This document shows, piece by piece, positions 11,878-23,300 of a stretch of 64,000 nucleotides of DNA. Source of the DNA: Drosophila persimilis (taxonomy: Eukaryota; Arthropoda; Insecta; Diptera; Drosophilidae); assembly GCF_003286085.1 (NCBI RefSeq), contig NW_020825343.1:248001-312000 (forward strand), written 5' to 3'. The position numbers and the translations under genes were made by a program. Position 1 is the first letter of the stretch. Every line of letters starts with the position of its first letter. A model generated the notes under the pieces. The model worked only from the letters and a program-made list of their open reading frames with translations. It did not search any database and was not told where the DNA came from.

Positions 11878-14800
11878 GAACGGAGTGATACCAATGGGGG
11901 TTGAGAGGGGCAGGCGGTCATAGCCAAGTAGTTGGCAGATAAAAGCCGCTATAAAAACTGTCAAATAAACATCAAAGCGGATGCGCAACGCTTGACATGC
12001 TAAAATATACTTTATAGTCATGCGTGGCACAGTGTGAGAATGTATCTGTATCTCTGAGATGTATCTGTGCGCCATGTCTATCCATATGCGTGTGTGTGTG
12101 TGTCTGCTGGCTAGGGCATGTTAATGGCTTGTCGGGGGCCAATGGAGGTGCCACCAACAGCAGCAGGCTGCAGGCGGCAGGCGGCAGGGGAGTCATCGGA
12201 GGAGGAGTGTATGTGGAGTGCTCGTTCGCCAATGCTAAAGTAATAGCACATGGCATAACATAACATAAAAACATTGATGGCTGCAAATGATAGAGAGCTG
12301 GCTCTGGCCAGAGACAGCCGCAAAGGGGGGTTAGCCGGCGATGATTGATGTTCCCATTGAAATACCATATATAATGGAATATAATAATGTATCGAGCAGA
12401 GGAGATGATCAACGTCCAAGGGAATGGGTGCGGGGCAGGGGATGGGTAGGAAATAAATTGAAATTGCAAATGATTAAAGATGAAAACAGATCTATTTATG
12501 TGCGAGATCTATTGAGAGTTGCTTGAAAGCCAAGAATTCCTTTGAAATGGAGAGCACCATTTCATGTCCTTTCGTATTTTCCCTCATTACTCGATTATGG
12601 ATAAATTTACATTTCCCGCTTTCCTTAGGGCATACAAATTTTCCCCAACTCCACCTGCCACACAGCCCTTACAGTGTCCCCATGTCAACATCATTTTCAA
12701 TTTTCACACCAGAATTACAGATCAGATACTCCTCTCTCCTCTCTCCTCGTACGAGTATGAGGGGCACTCCCCTACCCTACCACGCCACTGCCCGCGGGCC
12801 CTATGCGGGCTACGCATCCATGGTTTCCGTTCCGTTCCGTTCCCTTCCCCGTTCTGTTCTGGCCATTGGCACATTAGAAAACGTGACAAAAATTTCATAT
12901 TGATGTCTTCTTTTCCCCAATCCCCTATATCCCCCGTATATCACGCCTATACCCATTTTGGCTTGTATTTTTTTTGATGATGCTGCTAAAGGCAATACAT
13001 AAAAATTTTCACACACAGCCACGAAAACAGCAACAGCAACAGCAACAACAACAGCAATGACAACAATGTTGGAGCAAGAGAGTTCTCTGGGATGGGGAAT
13101 GGAGATGGGATGCTGGGAGGATGGGGAATGGGGAATGGTGAATGGGGAATGGGGGGTACTCGCACTCGACATCGTACGAGGACAAAGTGTGAATTAGGCG
13201 CAAAAGTTGAAAGAAAGAAGGCATAATACAGCGAGTACATACATGTGTGCATATGTATATGTTTTTTTCTTATTATAATACCAATACATTGAAGGCCTTT
13301 TCTCTCTCTCTCTCGGAAGGGAATATAATAACAGAATATGGGTACAATGTGTAATAATTTTCAAGTATTTATTTTCGAGCTGCTTTTCGAGTGCATATGT
13401 CACCAGACAGACAGACAGACAGACAGTTTCCGAGTTTCCTTTCGCTTTTTAATGGTGGCTCTGGGTCGTACCCCCAAGCACGCCTCAAGTTCATAATTTG
13501 TACAATTTTATTGTCTCTCTCTCTGTCTCTCTTCTCTTTTATGTGTTTTTTTTTTTTACTGAAATATTTATACAAATTTTGTATCTTTTATCTCTCGTTG
13601 GCGGCCGCTTTTGGCATTGCAGGTGGCCATAAAAGATTGTAATAATAAAAAAACACGCACATAAAACTTGAGATGTGTCGCCGTCTCACTTTTCTCACTC
13701 ATGGCGGCCAACCCCCATCTGTCTCTGTCTAACACCTTGGGTATAGCGCAATTTTTTTACATGACCATAAAAAGGGCCAACAATCCCCCACACCCTCCCT
13801 CTAGCCCAACAATAAAAACAGCACAATAATTTGCGTAAATTCCTAGGCATACATACATATGTACTGTGTGAAACGCGATATTCGGGAGTCCTGAGTGACA
13901 GCTTTGGGGCCTCTGGCATTCGAATTTGAAGAATTTTCCTTGTGAAGGCAGGCTTAAAGAACTAAGAACTTGGCAGGAAACAGGAGTTTTTATATTTAAT
14001 TAACTAAGAATGAAACCGTAAAATCGATGATGGAAATATACTGAAATGGGTAGAAAAGAATGGGCACATGACACCCCATGAAACCACCCTCGCAGCATCG
14101 CAGCATCGCAGCATCACAGTCTCCCAGTGGGGGAGGAAGAGGAGGAGAAGTACCCTACTACTGAGTATGCCCCCGCGTATCTTATCATCTGTCTGTCTGC
14201 GCCATTCCATGTTCAGATACAAAGTACATGCATATTTACACAATTCGTTGCAGCTTCTACGCTTTAGCAATCGAAATTACAAAACCAACAATCAACAACC
14301 AGCAACGGCAGCGGCAGCAGCAGAATGACAGAGCGTGAAAACTAGAGCATTGTTTGATTGACATTTGATTGACAAACAACAGATACTTTGACTCCGTACA
14401 ACAGCAACAACAATGCTATGGGAACCCCAGATATAGCGACATTTGCCAGGGCCCAACAAACAACAAACGATTGATAAAATTCCACACACAGCGAGCAAAA
14501 AAATTGGCGCCAGCAAAAAGTACAACAACTGATTTGCTTAAAGGGGGGAAATTAACGCCTTTTAGTTAATGACTAACAGGGGGGTAGCAGGAGAGAAGGG
14601 AGAGGCACACACACACTGTCGAATAACAACATTAAGAGCAGCCCTCGTTCATTATGACGCTCCATTCATTATTGGTGTTTTTTTTTTCTTTCTGTTTGTT
14701 GTTGCTGTTGTTGCTGCTGCTGGCCAGTTTAAGAGCCGCTGTTTGTAATTAATTTCCGTTTGTGTGTGGAGTGGAGCCGCAGCAAACTTTGGTGCAGCAA

Positions 14801-14911
14801 AATCGCAGCAGGAGACAAACAGAGACAGAGACAGAGAAACACACAGTGGCACAGAAGCGAGTGAGAGAGGTATACTTTAGCATTAAAGCCAAGTTAACAG
14901 ATCTGCTATGC

Positions 14912-14942
14912 ATACACACACACACACACACGCACACACACG
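14912..14942. repeat. (CA)n microsatellite with one CG interruption
   Basis: About 14 CA units interrupted once by CG, in the presumed nkd intron. Confidence 0.9.
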
Positions 14943-15182
14943 TGAATTAAAAACCATAGACCTGTATATCGTTGGTTGGTTTATGCTCTCGGAATGGGAC
15001 TTTCTATCCAACACTCAACCAAAAGAAACCGAGTATTATTTTTCAGTTCAGTTCAGTTCAAAATCATTTACCAACCTGATATGTAATTTAGCATGCCCAT
15101 CTCTGGCTTATATAGCGATACAATATCCCAACAGAAAACCCGTTTTCCGAACACGTTGCGGTAGAGATGAAGGCCTCCAACA

Positions 15183-15231
15183 CGCGCGCTGCGGCTGCGG
15201 CTGCGGCTGAGGCTGGGGCTGGGGCTGGGGC
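15183..15231. repeat. GCGGCT/GGGGCT hexamer tandem repeat
   Basis: Eight or so hexamers that change from GCGGCT to GGGGCT along the array. It is non-coding. Confidence 0.85.
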
Positions 15232-15792
15232 CTGGCGGCTGGCGGCTCCACGAAGCGGCCTGAAGAGTTAGGGATTTTTGTTGGATACATACATACATAC
15301 ATCTGTACATACGTATGTATATGTATCGGACAAAAGGCACGCTCGATCTGTTGGATCTGTCTGACGTCGTTGTCGGCATTTGTTTCACTTGATTTGTGAC
15401 ATTAAAGAAAAGTTATAAAAATGCCGACACACAAGCAACCGGCCCAGAGGAGCTGGCTGGCTTGTTCGTTCGCTCGTTCAAGTTTTGTTGCTGTTGCTGC
15501 TGCTGCGGCTGTTGGCTGAAAGAAAAAAAAAAAAAAAAAACTGCAATCGATTGTCGACAACCACTGCCAATAGTTGGCATACTTTGTGCCTGCCCTGCCA
15601 TAGAGAGCCTGTCCCCTGTCCCTGCCACCGCCGTTGCTACCGCCAATCGATGATGACGCTCGCCCTGAACTTCAGACGGCTGATAAGCCAAAGGAGGGGG
15701 GCGGGCGGGGGCAAGGGGGAGCACGGGGCCATCGTGTAACTGTTTGGGTAGGCGCATCGATTATCGGCGTTTAATTAAACGTTACCAGACCC

Positions 15793-15836
15793 CAGTCGCC
15801 AGCCGCCAGCCGCCAGCCACCAGCCGCCAGCCCCCA
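15793..15836. repeat. CAGCCGC heptamer tandem repeat
   Basis: Six imperfect copies of a seven-base CAGCCGC unit in non-coding DNA of the presumed nkd intron. Confidence 0.85.
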
Positions 15837-18456
15837 GTCTGGGACTCAGCGCCTCTTTCCCCCTCGAAATAATTGCTACTGGTATTTAGCAAGCATTCCC
15901 ATTCCCACTCCCCATTCCCCACGCCCCACTCCCCACTCCCCTTCCACCTGATAAGATTTTCTGCTACGTCGCGTTGCGGCAACAACAACAGAGTGAAAAT
16001 AAAAGTGGGTAACAAAAATTGAGGCAGATTTCTTGGGGCTGATAGTGAAATATATTTTTGTTTTTGTTTTTGTTTTTTTTTTTTTTGTGGGACTCGTTTG
16101 ATTTTTGCCGGCCCCATTGCCCAACCAAACCATCGATAAGTGCCATGCGATGCCATGCCAAATTGTGGTTGTAAATTGTCAAGTGTCGGACAAAAAATTG
16201 CTATAAAAAACAAAACAAAAACACACTAATTGGAAAGCACTTGATCCTTCAGCGGGTGATCGGCAAGTGATCAGCAAGTGATCAGGCGGCAGGGTTTATG
16301 TCCAAGATGCCAAGCCAAGTGCAAGACAAGCGAAGGAGTCTCGTAGCTAACTCTGATCTGGGTCTCTTTTGGACTCATTTGCAAAGTTGCTTAACTTCTG
16401 GCATTCGTTAGATTCCCTCCCTCCGTGGGAGCCCTTTAGCCCCAAGCATTTCTCTCACAACTTTTTCACGTATGGTCTAGTATTTGGTTTGTTTCTTTTT
16501 GGCATGTGTATGGGTGTGTGTGTGTGTTGATCTTTATCATAGAGGGCCGAGCATTTCTTTTGTGTGTTTGGCTCCGTATGCGACTTCTCATTAATTGTTT
16601 GTTGCTTTTGTTATTGCCGGTCGGTCGTCATTCGCGTCAAAAACACTTAACTTCATTAACACTTACATGCCAGATACGAGATACGAGATATCTTTGGCCA
16701 GCAACAGCAACAGAAACAGCAAAAGCAACAACTTTTTTCGTTTTTTTTCAGTTTTCGGTTTTCGGTGTGCCTGTGTGTGTCTTTGGCCCACACAGAGACG
16801 CAATTATGAAGTTTTATCTTTGGTTTATATCTTTTCTGGCTTGGCCATGGGTCTTGGCACATCATCAGTCTAATAAATAGTGGTTGCCACGCGGCCACGC
16901 GGCCACTCTGCCACTCTGCCACTTGGCCACTCTCCGTGCCATAGTTGGTCGTGGAGTTGTGGCTCTTGTCACTTCTTGGATGCAACTTTTGGTACTCTTT
17001 TGTGCGATTATCGCGTGTGCTTTCGTGGGTACACCTTTTTCTAATTAAAGGTCCACCAGTTGATGGGCCTCTGATCTCGGGTTCCCAGATTCTCTGCTAT
17101 GTCTCTCTTTCTCCCCCTCTCTCTCTGTTCTTGGCCGCTTTGTTTTGCGTTTAATTATCGCCTTTGTGTTTCTTTCAGCATTCTTTTTTTTGTGTGTGTG
17201 TGTTTCTTTTTTTTTTTTGAGCAAATACCGCGCACGGCCTTTGCCGACGATCGTGGCGCCAAGATAAACCAAAAGAACATGTTTTTTGCTCTCAAGTGGC
17301 CGACCCGACACACACAATGGGAATCAACTTGTTTTTGTTGTTGTTGTTGAGTCATCAGGAAAGCATTTTGGCGTCTGATATGAAAAATGCCGCCTTGCAA
17401 ATTAACTTTGGCCTAAGCCACTCCAAAACAGATACAGAGATACATACATACATACATACACGATATATAGGCACAAATTGAAAGGAGAATGGCCAGAGTG
17501 GCAGCCGGACAGCCTCAGAGAGCCCTGGGGGCATGCACGACTCGCCGATGACCTACAAAAAATGCCTTTTCAATTGTTACTCATAAAAGGGGGTCGCCGT
17601 GGCGCAAAAACAATCTCGAGGTGTGATTGATAAAACATCTAAATGGATCAAAAAAGTACATAAATACTATAGGTACAAAACCTAATGAAACTCGCAGCAA
17701 ATCAAGTCCAAAAAGACGAGAGAAAATAAGGAAAAAGTCCAGTATCCAACAGGGCCCCTCACATACAAGATACTAGATACTAGATACTGCTGGTGCCCCC
17801 AAGCCTACGGCGGCAAAATGAATTGAATTTGTACATTTGCGTAATGTGTGCGTAGGGCAGGGCAGGGCAGGGTAGGGCACGACAGGGCACGGCACGGCAG
17901 AGAAAATGGAAATGAAAATGAAAATGATTAGCCCCATCAAGACGTTCGGACCACGGCCTCACTTCCAATCCCTATGACTATGACGACCGCAATAGACACG
18001 GCCAGCATTGCCCAACAACGAGACAAGATGAGATGAGATGAGATGAGGCCGAAGCCAAAGCCGAGGCCAAGAGCTCCAAGGGCTTCTAGGCGCACACGGC
18101 TCACGGTTCACCTGGGGGGAGGTGGGGTCACAAAGGCCATGTCGAAATGTGTGACCGCAGCAGCAGCAGCAGCAGCAGCAGCTTCATGAATTTTCTATGA
18201 TAAATGGAACGTCACGGCTGGCGGCTTATCTATCAAAAGAAAAGCACAACAGCAACAGCAACAGCCCAAATTGAATACGGCCTACGTGGCGTATGAGTAA
18301 TGTTCGGTCCCTCAACACCGAACGAACGTGTGGTAGTGGTTTTCGTTGATCTTGGCTTTTGGTCTCAATTAAAGTCCGCTTCAGAGATGTAGAATGTGGG
18401 ACGTGTGCTGTAGGCCCTTGATTAACATATCTTTGTGGTTTATGGGGAGGGGTGTT

Positions 18457-18490
18457 GTATCTATGTATCTATGTATCTACGTATCTATGT
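18457..18490. repeat. TATCTATG octamer tandem repeat
   Basis: Four copies of an eight-base TATCTATG unit with one C variant (TATCTACG). Confidence 0.9.
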
Positions 18491-19896
18491 GTAATTATCA
18501 AGTCCCTGCCTGATGCTGTAGATAACACAAGTTTTCTATGAAAGATTTGCATAATTAATTAATGAACTTTTTGTGTGGCACTGGCAATGCGACTGGGTTT
18601 TGTGGTGCAAATCAAAAATGCGCATAAATTGTACAAAAAACCAACAACAAAATGTTATAAATTGTCCCGTAATAAAACACACACAAAATTTAACACAAAA
18701 ATGTTACGAAAAATATAGAAAGCAGGTGGCATTTGTGACGTTTCTGGGGATATTCTCTGTGGAAAAGCACTCTCAAGGCAGACGAGGTAACCTACAATTC
18801 TATATTGTCAAGTGTTAACTGGGTCAACATACGGCATGCCGCATCCCCCCCGCCACAGCCACTGCCACTCCCACTGCCGCAACTTTGTGTGCTATCGTAA
18901 TGCCGCAGTGCAAACAATTACAGGGACTTGGCCCAGGACTCGACAACCAGCTCATTTCCCAGGCACTTTGGCTAATTGTCTTCAATTGTCGCCACCTCAG
19001 CAGCAACGGCAGCGGCAACTCTTTTGGCGCAATCCTGCCGGGGATAACAACAAAAACAACAGAAAGAAATGAAAGAATGAAGGGAAAATTACACAAAATG
19101 GAAACTTGGGACTGCTTTGCTTGCATAATGTTCATGCAATTAAAAGCCATGTCCTGCTGGGCGGGGCCTGCCCGGCAAGGACGCAGCTCTCAAATGAGAA
19201 ATGAAAAGCGAAATGCGAAATATGCGAAAACCACAAATTTAGGTCAGCTGCGAAAAGTGGAGAATGAGGGGAGAGGAGAGTAGAGTAGAGGAGAGGAGGG
19301 GCAAAGGCGAGAAGTGGAAATTTTCTTTAGTTATTTTTGCTTTTTTTGTTTTTGTTTTTAAGCACGCTAATTAATTAAAATGAAGCAGCAGCAGATACAA
19401 TGGCCGCGAATAGTGGGTGGTGCGTGGTGGGTGGTGGGTTGTGGTGTGGGGTTTTGTGGGTGGCCAAGGAAGAAGAGAAGTAAATTAAATGCGAATGGTG
19501 CTACTGGGGCTAGTGAGGTTGGGCCTGTGGCTGGGATTTCTGTGTGTCAAGTGGAGGGTTTGGACCTTCGGGTCTTTGAAGTTTATCAAGTTATTATTTT
19601 CACGGATAAAAAGTGGATATTGTATGTACACATGTTTGTGGATAAAGAAAGCACTCCGTCGTTCAGCTATTCTCCTATTTCTCCCACCTTGCTGTGGTCT
19701 ACGCGTCGTATGAGTAATGAATGGATCCAAAACCGAGACCAAAGGCCTTGGTAGCGTGGTAGACTGCTCATCTGTTGGCCAACAGCTGCCACAGCAGCCA
19801 CAGCAGCCAGATAGTACTGTAGCCATTTCAATTAAAAATTGAAAGAAAACCAAAAAACACAACAGAAAAGAAAAGAAAACTTTGACTGCCGCCACT

Positions 19897-19927
<31 letters not shown>

Positions 19928-20387
19928 TCATTAATTAGGAATGCTCTCCGAACAGTCGCCTTTCAAGTGTCTAGAGGGGGGTGCCAGACTGCAGCGGTAG
20001 CGGCAGGGGTGGGGGTGGGGCATTGGCCGCCTGGTCGCCATCGCTTTGTGTTGGCGTTGGGGCATAAACTTTTGTGTGCGACCCGTTGTTGCTGTTGTAA
20101 TGCGCTTTGTGCAAATTGCAAATAAATTGCAAAAGCCGCCAACGAAAGGCAGCCAACGTCAAAGGCGCCAAAAGCCGCCAACAGGGGAATGGGGAAATGG
20201 GCAAAATGGAAATGGGGTCTGGGCTTTTCTGTGGGGGATTAGACAGCGCCAAAGAAGAGAAGTAGCAGCAGCCGCTGGGGGGAGGGGTGTAGGGGTGGCA
20301 GCGCTGTTTTGATGCCGACAATTTCATGCCACTTTGCATTTTAATTAAAAGTATCCTTTCCCCCTCTTCTCCCTGGTGTCTTTGCAG

Positions 20388-23300
20388 TCCAGGAATGCAC
20401 CACAGACTCCGAGGAGCTGATGTATCACCAGGTGCGTGCCTCCTCCTCGTGCAGCGCCCCGCCCGACCTGCTGCTGGTCAGCGAACGTGACAATAATATA
20501 CAACTGCGATCGCCGGTGGTTAATATAATCACCACGCCACCGGGCAATGCCTCCGGTACGGCAAGCAACAAACAGCAGCAGCTGCAGCAGCAGCAGCAGC
20601 AGGGGCACCAGCATCATCATCAGGCCATGCCCATGCCCCATACCCATGCCAGCAGGCACCACCACCACCAGCAGCAGCAGCAGCTGCCGCAGGACATGAG
20701 CAGTAGTGGTAGCCACACGAAGCATTTACGCATCAGCAGCAGCTCCGGGGGCAAGCACGGCAAATATGCAAATATGCAACAACAACAACAGACGGCGGCT
20801 GCGGCGACAGGCGTCGATGAGGATGTGGTCGATGCGGCAGCGGCAGCCGCAGCCGCTCCACATGGAGCCCATCAGCAGATGCATTCGCGTCACTTGCATC
20901 ACCACAAGGAGGAGCGCATCCGATTGGAGGTGAGTCCATCAGTCAATCAGTCCATCACTCCATCATACCCATAACTTGATAAGCTTATTAGATTATCAAT
21001 TGCCAAGCATAACCGCCCCACCCCAACCCCAACCCCAACCAAATCCAATAAACATTTATTTTTATAGTCCATTCTGATTCCGAATCTGATTCTGATTCTG
21101 ATTTCCAATTCTCCCATTCAATTATGGCGGAATTTATGGATTTGTATTATTCCCATCGTGTTTCATAACCCAAATATTTATGGAGCACTCACTTGCACTC
21201 CTTCCTCATACACTGAAAGCAGATAAGGGTATTCCTGGCTTTGGCATAGAGCAAGCACAGGCTAGAGGGCTAGAGGGCGTGGCCGTGACACTTCCAGTCG
21301 TATGTCAAACTGCACGGCCACACTGAGAGAGAGAAGGAGGCGAAACAATGCCAATGTAAGCAGTAAGAGGGCAGTGAGAGAGAATATTTAAGATGAATGT
21401 TGTTATAAGGTGACGTCGTCTGTCGCTGTAGTGAGGACCATCCAGAGAGAGAAGCGCTCGAAGGAGTTGGCTAACGTTTGCATGCATTCAGACAGACGGA
21501 TGGTCCTCGAAAGAGAGCAGATGTGGTGACGACATCTAAGTGTATTCCGATAGATGGATAGAGGAGATTATTGGTGGCTGCTGCTGCTCCGCTCTTGGGA
21601 AAGGGTATTCATTTACCTGCTTGTGGCCCCAATCGCAGGGGCCTCCTGCTTATAAATATGTGATGATGATAAATTAAATGATGTTTGTTCTTCCATTTGT
21701 TAGCCAGGTGTTGTGGGGTGCTGTGTTGTTGTTGTTGTTGTTTTGGTCAAGTTTAATCCACTCGCATGCTGTTATTACTGCCCCCTCCTCCTGCTTCTGT
21801 GTTGGCCATAACTCATGGCCCACTGGGCCACAACGCACATCGGCCATAAACTCAACATTTCAATGTGCTTTTAATTAAAATTTCAATGGCTGCTGCTGCT
21901 TCACTCTCCATTTGCTGTTCCACCCCACAAAGACTCGTCTCAGAGGGGAGGGGAGGGGAGGGGAGGCGGGAAAAAGTATTTCATTAACACAAGGGCGCCG
22001 GCAATTTTCAATTACCACCCACTGAGGATGGAGCATTCTCTTCCTCTGCTGCTGCTGTTATGGAGAGTCTTCTACTGTTCTTCTTCTCTTCTCTTGTTAT
22101 TCGGTGTTCAGTGCCTGTTCTGTTCGCCAAAAAAATATCAAAACATTAAAATTCAATAAAAACCATTAAAAGCAAAGCAACAAACACGAAAAGCACTCAG
22201 AGGCAATTAAAAATCTACAAACCGAGAGGAGAGCAGCAGAAGCAGCAGCAGCCAAAAAGAAAATTATATTTATTTATACGAGAGGGAGAGGGAGAGAGGA
22301 GCAGCAGGAGAGTGGCAACTGTTTTGGATGCTGTGTGCTTTGGGCAGCACTTTATCAATGGTAATGGGCCATCCCCGCCCCCCAACCCAGCACCCCTTTA
22401 GAATCTCTGCTGCCACTGCCACTGCCACTGCCACTCTGCTTCTTTAGTGGCAAGCAAATTAAATATTTAGTCAAATTATGGCCACAATTTTCGACTGGTT
22501 TCAGTGGTCTCCTCTCTCTCCTCTCTCTGTCCTAATTGTTGTTTTGTTTTTATGTGTGGCACCACAACATGTTGCACCTTCAATCGGAATAGTTAGATGT
22601 ATGCTTGTAAATGTTGCAAGGTTTATTAGCAATTTTTGTTTGTGGCAGCTACTGCATCAGAAATTGTTGGCCAAAAGTTGATTGCAGTTGTGGTGCGGGA
22701 AATTGTTAGCACTACGATGCCACGAAGTGGTCTCTGGTGTTGTTAGATAGAATGTAGAGAATTTCCATTTCTCCCCCTGTCACCCCCATCACTCTATTCA
22801 TTTCCAATCTATCTCGTACTCATAAAAAAATCTATCCATTCAGGAATTCACCTGCGACGTATCCGTGGAGGGTGGCAAGTCCTCGCAGCCGCTGCAGTTC
22901 TCGTTCACGTTCTACGATCTGGACGGGCATCATGGCAAGATAACAAAGGACGACATTGTGGGGATTGTGTATACCATATACGAGTCGATTGGCAAGTCCG
23001 TGGTGGTGCCCCACTGTGGCAGCAAGACAATCAATGTGCGCCTCACCGTCAGTCCCGAGGGCAAATCGAAATCCGCACAGCAGCCGGCGATGGCGATGGG
23101 CGTTGTCCCCGCTTCTGTGCCCCTTCCAGCGGCAGCACTCGGCAACAACAACAATAGCAACAGCAACAGCAACAACAACAAACTGAAGAAGTTGCCCACG
23201 GGCCTGGCAGCCATGTCGAAACAAATGAACGTCGGCAGCGGCGGCGGTGGAGCGCTAACGACATCCGCCGGCACACGCCGCCAGCATCGGTATCGACCGC

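Larger units (their letters stand above)
1..20387 (+). other. nkd: Upstream intronic DNA of nkd (probable intron 1, left part)
   Basis: No exon with convincing codon bias was seen here apart from a candidate at 5905. The interval ends at the TTTGCAG acceptor (20381-20387) that opens the first nkd exon in the window. The N-terminal exon (myristoylation-type MAG start in the D. melanogaster protein as I recall it) was searched for by eye and not found, so the intron probably starts left of position 1. The stretch is full of simple repeats (CA, GGACAC, GATG, GGGGCG, GCGGCT) and A/T-rich spacers. An AT-richer block at about 1265-1790 has two short shadow ORFs. The D. melanogaster nkd locus is known to carry Wingless-responsive enhancers upstream and within introns, but I see no dense TCF/Helper cluster here. 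It is an inference that this is one intron; an unrelated intergenic segment cannot be excluded for the far left. Confidence 0.6.

Noticed and set aside
1..20387. Search for a Wingless-response element (TCF sites with Helper sites)
   Set aside because: Only scattered matches (GTTCAAAGC at 7256, CATCAAAGC near 11970, GCCGCCG near 9830 and 11081, GCCGCCA near 20135 and 20173); no close cluster that stands out by eye.
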